This document shows positions 55,027-64,000 of a DNA stretch of 64,000 nucleotides, in pieces. The stretch comes from Hirudo medicinalis (lineage: Eukaryota > Annelida > Clitellata > Hirudinida > Hirudinidae). Made by a program: the position numbers and the translations under genes. Location: assembly GCA_011800805.1 (NCBI GenBank), contig MPNW01000058.1:113656-177655 (forward strand). The letters run 5' to 3'. The number at the start of each line of letters is the position of its first letter. Within the stretch, counting starts at the first letter, position 1. Under the pieces are notes generated by a model, which saw only the letters and a list, made by a program, of their open reading frames with translations, made no database searches and had not been told where the DNA came from.

Positions 55027-58000
55027 CTGCAACAATCAAAACATACGAATACATTTCTAACATACTAGAGTGTTAGAGCATTTAATCCGTCGTTTTGAAA
55101 CTTTGAATTTCATGACGCAACGTGCTTGCACTGGGAAATTATCTCTAGTTTGTATTTACTATTATTTATTTTAACATTTACATTGTGACTAACAAGTTTA
55201 AGTAATTTTAATAGTAATATTTTGATGTAAAATTAGAGTGCATTCGTTTCTATGCTCTAAATGGAAATTCTCAAAGATATAATTTGAAAAATCACTTATT
55301 AAAGATTTTATCCATTGAAGACTAACGGTTCATCCGAACAGTTCTTCACGAGGCAGCATCATTAGTGCTGGATCAAATGTCTGCCACGTGCAGAACCGTC
55401 CGTTTCGCCATCTTTAGTCGTCTGCAAATTTAATAATTTTCTTCCCCTTTTCGTATCTTGGATTGAAGTTCCGATTTTATGGCTTATATTATTTGTTTAA
55501 AATGATTAATCAGATCAGCTTTCCATTTTGTAAAATAATAATGTCAAATACATCTTCACGTCGAAGTACTGCAGATTTTTAAATTAATAGCTATTTGGCG
55601 TCTCTGGCGCTAAGCAGATGGCTCCACATAAATTAACTACTTTTAATATTATCATAAATTAAAAGTAGACTTCAAATTCAAGCTAAAGACTTCGATACTC
55701 TGTGGAATTATACGGAAATATTATTTTATTATGTTGCTCCTTTTTCCTTGGAAGAAATTCAAATTGTTTAAAAGCCCAGATTGTTTTGCACTGAAATTTA
55801 AAATTGACTTAAGCCAAGGAGAAAGGAAACGTTGGCATGATTTTGGCGTCTTGAAAGACGGATATTTAATTTACAGTCAACGTTTTCAGTAAACAATACC
55901 AATTATTACACATACATTATTACAAAACCAATCATTGTTGCTGAGAAAATTGAGTGTAATTCTGCGCATTTGTGGGCGAGTCTTCAGAAATTTATTTTTA
56001 GGCAAATGAAGATGAAAATGGTGATGAAGAATTTTCATTTTTTCTGATTTGTCATCAGATTATCTTGGCATTCATAGGTATATGAATAGTCCTTGAGCGA
56101 TGAGCGTAAACGTTCGCCCGATAACAAGTATATTCACAAACCAACAGGACAAGCGAAACTTCCTCTGCGGGAAATCCCGTGACACTTCCAGATGTCGGCT
56201 CCAGACAAATCCCAGCAGCGTCCAACAGCTGCTTGTGAACCATAATTCATTAATATGAATTGTGATTTTAACTAGCTTTTAAAGAATCCCCATCAAAACA
56301 TTGACAACTTCGAACAGCTTTATCATTTACCGATTTTATTCTTCTCAATGCAGGAACTTTAGAAACCGTCTTATGTTATTTCTCGACGCATCACAAAGCC
56401 ACGAACGCCTCAGAAAGAACTGACTACTCAACAGCAAAGTAACCATTTTATAGAGGTGCTGAATCTCGGTAATAGTCTAACGAGGCCCTCAGGCCTATCA
56501 GCTGTAACTGTTGCGTGCGTGCCGCTTGCGCTAAGTCATAAATGGGTCAATTATTTGGGTCGTGTCAGGTAATAAAAGGGTGGGTTAACACCGGTCAGTG
56601 GTGAATGCAAGAGCTACTGTTTCAGTTTTCCTCTTTCATGTGCTCCATATATTACCCCTTACGTCGATATGGCTTGATCTCTCTCTCTCTTACTCGTCTT
56701 GAGCGTGATGGCCGAGCATCCGTGGAGCAATCATTGAGAAAAAAGTACCAGCCAATCGAATGGTGGCTAATGAGGATTATAGTAACAGTCATGCTGATGA
56801 TGATTATGAATATGAATGCTCAAATTGTTAATATTGTTAATGTTAATGATCTTACCCTGATGACAAATGCGATTGTGATGTGATTATTTTTAAAAGATAT
56901 CTTGATTGTTGTTCTGATATCCACATATTTACCTCATCACCTTCTTCGTAATCATTGACATTATCAACTTTGGTCACATAATTTTTCGTGTGTGATTTTC
57001 CATATTTCCCTCCATCATTCAAATGAAGAGACCGTTGATAACGATTGTCTAGACTCGGATAGATGAATAAGAAATGAGGGAACGATTTGGAGAATTGCAA
57101 AATAAAACATGAGTAAAATATGCGGGAGACCATAAGAAGAAATAACAAAAGATCAGATAAATAATTTTTATCAATTCACGGTGGTAAGCTATATAAGTTG
57201 TGGACAGAGGCGTAACTTCGGCGCCCGGGGCGAAACTGATAATTTGGTTCCCCCCCAGCTAAGCGATTGTGGATAAATGTTGATTAGAATCAGTTCATAT
57301 TTGATTAGATAGGTTAGTTAGATTTATTTGTGAATAGTCCATGGAATAGTGATGGAACATGAACATTGGGAAATATGTTGTCAACGAGAAAAATGCAGTC
57401 TAGAATAATTGATGTCGGATGATGGCGATAGCTTTGAATACACTCGTTAGCTTGCTTCTGATTCGTGAAAAATGTCGGGATTGTCGGATTGATTGGGTTT
57501 TTCCTCTCTGCTGCACAAAAGCGGTTTTGTGTGGGCTTATGAATCACATTCGTGCATATGCCTGTCAGCTAAACTGTTTTACAAATGCAACGGACAACTC
57601 CCAAGAACAATGATTATTTAAAAAGAACTCAAATCTATCCCAAAAAGCTTATGTCAATAAAGGCGCAGCTTTGTCAAAAATGATCGGCCGATGGAGCCGA
57701 TATTTCTCGGATTTGCAGGTCGCAGCAGACAGTCTTTCAATTGGTTCAAGTAAGCTAAGCAATGTCTACATGGATAGAACGTCTGGCTTGCAAAGTTTTA
57801 ATCAGTCGTCTAGGGAGGCAAAGCTTTAGATGGCAATTTTGGCTTTCCCTAAGGTCGCCTCTATTTGGTTGTTATTTAGCTAGGTTTGGTTATATTTCCA
57901 TCTTTGAATTATAGTTTATAATAATAACGATGTTGTTATATTAAGCTGTCTATATAATTAATCATGTGTTTAACATTGCAATGCAACAAAAATCAGCAAC

Positions 58001-59179
58001 TTTAACAATTGCTAGACATAGTAGTAGTGTAGTGATTATAATATAGAAATATTTCTCTTGCGAAATATGCAGTTAATACCCCCTGATTTGAGGTCCTTGA
58101 AACAGCTGGTCCAGAACGGCTCTCCAGCTAACTGATTATTTGCATACCCAGTGCCGGATACCTCTCTTAAAGCTTCATTTTCTCTCCATAGCCTGAATTT
58201 TCTCATTGGGGAATATTTATTCGAAATCTCCCCATCCAGAGCTTACAATTAAATAATGTGATTCAACTAAACTAATGAATAAGATTGAATTACTTTTATT
58301 AATTGGCCGATAATTTCATGACTAAAGGCCCGATTTGAATGTAAATCCAGATGCACAATGTCAGCCTTATATTTGATCGAGTTCGTAAACTCCCCTAGCG
58401 ATGTCATTCAATAAATTTCAAGGATAATTCATTTCAAATATTCATATTCCACGATGTAGATTGGTAATCAAATTAATTCATTTGTCTAATTTTGAAATAC
58501 ATTATTTTTAATCAAAATGGTGATGCTGCTTTCTTAAAAAACCACGGGAAATAAGCCAAAAGAGAATCGTTACTTATATGTAATGTTGATGCGTGTATGA
58601 ACCAGATTGATTATATTAACAATAGTTGATAATATTTTCAGCTTAACAGAGTTCCAGTCGTAAACGTCATTCGTGTAACATTCAAAAAAGAGCTTAGTAG
58701 AAATATCTCAAATGCCTTCGAGTCTCTGGAAGGTCTCAAAAATTCTGTAACCTTAAAATATGAGAAGATACAACTTTGCGAGTAAAATTTCTCAGACAGT
58801 TATATCGTGGAGGTTTCAAGGCCTGGGATTGATGCTTTCTCTGCGTTTGCCAATACTCACATAGTTCATATAAAAGGCAGCTTAATGAAGTTCTTTGGCC
58901 TGAAGTGCAAATGAAAGTGATACCACAGAACGTGAGAAGCTGCGTTTGAATAATTGTTTAGCATCGAAATGCTAAAGCCTCATCAACTGGGGCAAATCCA
59001 ACTCTTTATCGTAATAACCGAATGTATGCTTCTAACTACATAAACTAAATTCATAATCGAACTTCATGAAAACAAATCCAAAAACGTAAACATTTGATAC
59101 TACTTGATAACAATTACATCCTTCAAAGTTGCATAGGAATGTACATCCCATATTCAAAAAAACCAATCCTTGATTCCTA
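55027..59179. other. Region without a supported gene
   Basis: The missing 5' exons of the polycystin-like gene may lie here. Weak minus-strand candidates are 55405-55335 (open over TFDPALMMLPREELF, but no usable donor) and 56230-56060 (Cys-containing in two frames). A fragment near 57206-57250 (GGCGTAACTTCGGCGCCCGG) looks like a transposon end. 57640-57830 (plus) is GC-richer and open for about 50 codons without motifs. Confidence 0.45.
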
Positions 59180-60060
59180 GGCATATAGACCTATCTCAAA
59201 TCTTAGAATATTATCGGAGCTTCTAGATCGTCTCGTATTGAAACGCGTTGTTACTTAGACCATTGCTTGATTATGTGCTCATATATGAAAGCAATACATT
59301 ATGGTATCGGCACTCTACTGAGATAGCAGTTTTAAAGATTGTTGCAGACATTCGCAGTGCTTTTGATCTCTGCAATGTTGCTTTATTCCTGCTCTTGAAT
59401 GTGTCCGCGGCATTTGTCCTAAGCAGAATTAATCTGGAAGAATAATTTGGGGTGCATAAGCCCACTTGGGATAAGATCATATCTTATTGGTCAAAAACAA
59501 ACAACATTGTCGACTGGTGGCCTTGACGCGGTTTACAGAGGGCCTCTCAACTGGCGTTCCAAAGGGCTCAGTCCTTGGTGCAATACCTTTCTCTCTGTGT
59601 GATAGACAATATGCTGACGTCATTCAAATATACAGCTATTCCAAACCAGAGAATGTTTCCCAATTTGCTCACAGACTACTGAGGTATGTGAGATTGTCGC
59701 TTGGGCGTCTTCTAAACTCCTCAGTCTCAACTCTGATGAAACAGATGCAATATTGTTTGGATCTAATTCTAAAAGACATCTAATCCACATAATACCGCTA
59801 CAGCTTCATGAGGCTGATCTTATTATTCTTATTCTAGTAGTGCAATTCATTATGACCAGGCTTGACTACTGCAACTCCCTGCTTGCAAATGTTAGTGATA
59901 AGATTCTTCATCATTACCAGGAGGTATTTGATGAAGCGGCCAGGTTTATCTCTGAATCCAAGACCTACAAACATATCACACCACTATTAAAAAGTTTATA
60001 TTGGCTTAAAACATCCTATAGGATATCATATAAAATCTCCTCGCTAGTCTACTAGTCTCT
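59180..60060 (+). mobile_element. CR1/L2-like non-LTR retrotransposon, reverse-transcriptase remnant
   Basis: Recognisable reverse-transcriptase blocks in order, spread over all three plus frames: PISNLRILSELLDRLVLKR (about 59195-59250), STEIAVLKIVADIRSAFD with LNVSAAF (59300-59415), GVPKGSVLGAIPFSL (59545-59590), YADVIQIYS where YADD is expected (59610-59640), RLDYCNSLLANVSDKILHH (59860-59915), then HITPLLKSLYWLK with YRISYKISSLVY and a stop (59972-60055). Second catalytic Asp lost, several frameshifts, and the 5' endonuclease and 3' end are absent. It is a dead, 5'-truncated copy. Confidence 0.85.
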
Positions 60061-61216
60061 GGGATGCCCCAAAATATCTTTCCTTTCTATTTTTTTAAAA
60101 CCACGTCAATACCTGGACGGGCCTTTCTTCGTGCTTCATGTCATCTCATAGATTGTATAACAAGACAAGTTCAGAATCAGACATTACTTTAACAAAATTA
60201 AAATATCATCAGATAGCGTTGATGAGGCTATTTCCTTTCTAGCTTTCTGCTTGTAGTCAATTGGCCAGCAAACATAAATCGTCTAATTGTTTCATAAGGG
60301 TCAAGTTCAAGCGGCAAACCATTTTAAATTAGATCCACAAGAAAAGATAATGAAGAGCGTTCCAACTTGTTGTTCAAAATTTTTAATTAAGATAATTGCT
60401 TTCAATTATTTCTTCGACATTTACCTTTTATTTTAGAAATTTTCCATCGAAATTTGCCGTTATTTTAATTATAGTTATAATTTTTTACGACTTAATATTT
60501 CATTAAAAAAGTTCACCTAGCAATAAGTAAACAATGCTGTAAAGATAGACTTTGGTTATAAAGAATATTTCAGATTGCTGGCTGTTCTTTCAAAAATCTC
60601 TTTTAAAAATATTATAATATCTAATTTTATGTAATAATAATATACAATCTTCTCAGTAAGTGCTCTTGCATTCAGATGTTGTTTTCGATTTATTCTCTAT
60701 TAATAGTCGTGGTTAATGGATTATAATCGACAATTCTCCGAAGTTTTATATTGCCTCACCAACATTAATAAAATGTTATTAGCCCTGTTATTTGTTGAGA
60801 AGTGCAAAGCTGCCCATTAATAAAATGTTATGCCATATAGTAACCTTGCGAATTATAATATAACCACTCAATATTTTATAACATCGGAATTTGTAAAAGT
60901 TGACATTTTAGAGTGTTTATTTTTGGCATTGTGGTTTTTTTTTTATTTCTTAATGTTTGCGATGGAGCTAATGTGGTATTATATGATTCTATTTATGAGA
61001 GAATCGTTTTATTCTGCTTTGGAGTAACGTAGTAAATATTTCCCGTAAAATACGTTTAGTAATCTTACAAATTATTTTATTTTTTATATCTGCATTTACA
61101 GAGGCCCTTTCAAGCCATTAGGTTAAGTTTTTGTTCGATGGTTTGGTTCCTCAAGATGTAAGGGAATGGTTAAATGTTCAAATTAAACTGATATCGGATT
61201 AAATCTAATTACAAAG
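60061..61216. other. No supported gene
   Basis: AT-rich. A 65-codon frame at 60830-61027 contains a hydrophobic stretch (LFLALWFFFYFLMFAM) that could mimic a signal or TM segment, but it lacks a splice link to the downstream gene. An upstream signal-peptide exon of the VWFC gene may lie here unseen. Confidence 0.4.
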
Positions 61217-62724
61217 ATGACAAATACTTGTCGAGATTTAAAGAACCAGCCGGTCCGTTCTGGGTCATATTTTCAAGCCGATCGCTGCAGAATATGTCTA
61301 TGTTCGAATGGCTTGAGTGTCCTGTGCACCAGCAAGATTTGCACAACACCTGGGGTAGGATGCAATAGTCTTCTACAAGTTAGTTTTGGCTTTATTAGCA
61401 CCTCTATTCTTTTCAAAATTCTTGATAGTTATTGATATATTGATAGGTAGTTATCTAATATTTTGTAAGTATCTCTAGTATGTTAACCCATAGTTATTTA
61501 CAATCTGTTGGCTTAAATTCAAGATTGTTATGACATAACATTCTTAAAATGTTTATATTTACATTGGCCATTAGCTTAAAGTTTGGCATGTCAATGTTAT
61601 GATCAAACTAACTATTTTGATTTTGAAATCAGAAGGCAGATGATTGCTGCAAGTTTGACTGTTTAGCTATTAACTCCCAAAGTACTCCCTTCATCAAAGT
61701 TGTCTCCATAGGTGAGGATGAATTATCCCCTTTGTCATACTTGTAGTTGTTTATTGGTTTATTAAACAAATTAATCAATATTAGTTGGTAAAATAATTTA
61801 GTTGGTCAAATAAGTTTTTTTCTATTTTTTGACCAATTATCTTTTTGACGCATCTAATGAGAAACAATGATTTTGAACAATTACTTGCAAATGTTTTATG
61901 GAAAAGTTAGCTGTGAATTAATTGATAGCATGTACTAATTATCATAAATAATAATAAATAATATTTAAATGACCTTCAGAAGGTGATACTATCAAGCAGG
62001 GTGCTAGATTTGGGGCAACTGCACTCACCATTTCAATAATCATCTCACTTTTCATATTTATGCTAATGAGGCTTAAGAGAAGACAGGCACTGCTTAATTC
62101 TCTCAGTGAGTGAGGTTATTTGTTTACTTTTAAAGTGACTTAGCAGTCATCCAACTCTAAAATTGTAAATGTAGTGTCGGACTGTGCGTTTTAAGGCAAT
62201 TTGATTTATAATCCTATAGATCAAGGATCAGGCCTGGCCAGGCAGAACCTACTGCCATTCTCTTATCTTGACTGTGACAATAACCTTGATGGATTGGCTC
62301 AATTAAGAAGAATGCTTAGGCAAACCAGAAATGTCTCTGGATTCCCCAGCATTTCAGATATTGGTCACTTCATGCATGTAGCCCCCATAAGTTCCAACAG
62401 GGACGCTGTTTCCGATTTAGATGACAACGTAAGAATATCTGATTTCAGCCCATCAACAGGTCCTGAAGCAACTGGTACCATCACCTCAAATTCAAACATT
62501 TTTGGCCTTACTCCTCCTAGTTATGAAGCCTATACAAAAAGAATGAAGATTGGCCACCACCTTATGAAGCCCCTCCCCCTTATTCAGAAGTAGACCACAT
62601 TGACCCAATGATGGCAGTGCCTCCTGGTGGCATGGAATCGACTGATATAGTAGCCACAAGTTCTCCAAATTGCATCGTTGCCGAAGCTTCTCCTGCCGGG
62701 GATACGTCCACAGGTTTTGTCTGA
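61217..62724 (+). CDS. VWFC-domain single-pass membrane protein with PPxY tail (DGCR2-like), frameshifted
   Basis: Exons 61217-61378, 61633-61711, 61980-62105, 62220-62724. Exons 1-2 encode a von Willebrand factor C-like module with ten Cys (DRCRICLCSNG, LCTSKICTTPGVGC, DDCCKFDCL). Exon 3 gives one TM helix (ATALTISIIISLFIFMLM) followed by basic LKRRQ. Exon 4 is a cytoplasmic tail with PPSYEAY, PPPYEAPPPYSEVD and a final TGFV. PPxY motifs usually bind WW domains such as those of Nedd4-type ubiquitin ligases. VWFC then TM then PY tail resembles the C-terminal half of DGCR2/IDD; the LDLa and lectin domains expected upstream are not seen. Exon 4 needs a one-base shift near 62530 to reach the Pro-rich end. 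The ATG at 61217 follows an AG, so it is probably an exon start; no signal peptide is visible. Confidence 0.6.
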
Positions 62725-64000
62725 TTTGGATGCAAACATTTATAAACAAACCACGTATTAATTTGCCACAGGCTTCCAGATTCTGCTCAAGAGACAGTAC
62801 CATAAACAATCTAAATGAACATTTGTGGCTTTTTTAAAATTTGCTTTGGCTTATCATGGTGCTTCAATAATTTTTCACTTGTTTGCAATTGCAATTGCTG
62901 TCTTTCAAATGAATGCCTATCTCCGTACGAATCATGTTTGGCACTGGCCATTTTCATGAACTCCAAATTCAGTTATATGCTCTTTTAGGTCGTAAGCATT
63001 CGATTAATTGATATCCATCTGTGAGACAATGCCATCTTGACATGTTCATGGGCCATTCAACAAAATGCCTTGAAATCTGTAACTCAAGCTATGCAAGCAG
63101 CTTCACTATCATATTCACTTTTCTAATATAGAAAATGCCAAAGATTTCCAGCTATTTGCTCAAAATTATAAACTTAAAAATCCATTCAAAAGTTACAAGA
63201 CATTAGAAGCTGACTAGCCTTTCGGTGATGGAGAGTGCAAAATATAATTTGAAAAATTCCCTTGACAAGAATGTAGATTTGGCAGAGTGCTGTTAATTTT
63301 TAGACAAAGATGCAGGAGATTCCCAGAATTTATAAACACAATGAAAACGGCTTTGCGGTAGTCTCCCAAAATGAAATTTATTCGCAAAGGAAGCTATAAA
63401 ATCCTTCCTTGCTGCAGAAATCAGGACCATTATTATGGATATGCTGATATCTTACTGGTTTCAATGCATCTTATTCCTAGAACAATTTTTATCATTTGTT
63501 ATTTCAATGATCCTGACCAAACAAATCCATAAATATTTGGTAATGCTTTAACCATGGTGCAATCTATTTATAAATCAGCTATTCATATCAAGCAGAGGTG
63601 AATGTCCAAACTCCTTGCCTCTTCAGCTTTCTATCTCTTTTGACCATTTTGTGAAGGCTTCTTCTGAAAAATCTTGGGACTGTAAAAATTATATAAAGCA
63701 AAATCAGTATTGATATTAGGTTATATTTTTCAATGTCATTTACAAATTGATTTAATATAAATTAATGGGTTTTTACATAACATGAATGTGATGCAGCATT
63801 ATGAACTTATGCCATCAAATTTATTAAAATTATGCATTCTGCTCTCAAGACTTGTTATGGGTTAAGTCTCTAAGTTAAAATTTCTTTAAAGCATCGACGT
63901 CAAGTAAGCATCTTTACATCTATGGCAGTTGAACAGATAAATTAACAAATGCACAAGAATGAAAATTTCATTAGAGGAATTTGTGCAAAAAATAAAACAA
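62725..64000. other. 3' flank, no gene seen
   Basis: AT-rich sequence after the VWFC gene with no long frames, microsatellites or recognised repeats. It probably contains that gene's 3' UTR. Confidence 0.5.

Noticed and set aside
55335..55405. Possible upstream exon of the polycystin-like gene (TFDPALMMLPREELF)
   Set aside because: Open only about 15 codons between stops, with no usable in-phase donor.
56055..56243. Cys-containing minus-strand frame as a possible N-terminal exon
   Set aside because: Two overlapping frames are equally open, neither gives a signal peptide, and phase to the exon at 55026 cannot be established.
60830..61027. Hydrophobic frame as the signal-peptide exon of the VWFC gene
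   Set aside because: No donor in phase with the exon at 61217, and the hydrophobic run arises from a T-rich tract.

Overview
The window is nuclear DNA from an animal. It is AT-rich (roughly two-thirds A+T by eye), full of trinucleotide and tetranucleotide microsatellites, and its genes are split by GT-AG introns in the standard code. An FMRFamide-receptor-like GPCR, an alpha-catenin, a polycystin-1-like gene and CR1/L2-type, Tc3-type and hAT-type repeats fit a bilaterian invertebrate. A spiralian such as an annelid or mollusc is my best guess, with low confidence. Five single N bases (4008, 11972, 24214, 25286, 54441) look like assembly joins, most of them inside microsatellites.

Layout. 1-9371: no convincing gene; microsatellites and a decayed Tc3-like DNA transposon with recognisable terminal inverted repeats and TA target duplications (1729-3177). 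9372-16098 (+): three coding exons of an FMRFamide-receptor-like GPCR with a very long third intracellular loop; its second intron holds microsatellites, a tRNA-tail-like repeat and a hAT-like MITE. 20324-30991 (-): alpha-catenin, 20 exons placed; one internal exon is missing where the assembly has an N. 32660-36530 (-): nine-exon gene for a roughly 912-residue Ser-rich protein that I do not recognise. 37995 to about 55026 (-): a polycystin-1-like gene with Cys-rich/EGF ectodomain, GPS, PLAT, 11-TM layout and polycystin channel; its 5' end is not found. 48235-50219 (+): V-ATPase subunit D, nested on the opposite strand inside a 3.2 kb intron of that gene. 59180-60060 (+): dead CR1/L2-like LINE. 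61217-62724 (+): VWFC, one TM segment and PPxY tail protein (DGCR2-like), with an apparent one-base frameshift.

The genes do not form a pathway. They are ordinary housekeeping, adhesion and signalling genes (cadherin adhesion, vacuolar acidification, neuropeptide sensing, polycystin sensing). I found no CRISPR, operon-type defence system or other clearly new machinery. The unusual points are structural: the nested V-ATPase gene, microsatellites fused to splice sites, a small hAT-like MITE family, one alpha-catenin intron without a normal GT-AG solution, and the unrecognised Ser-rich gene.
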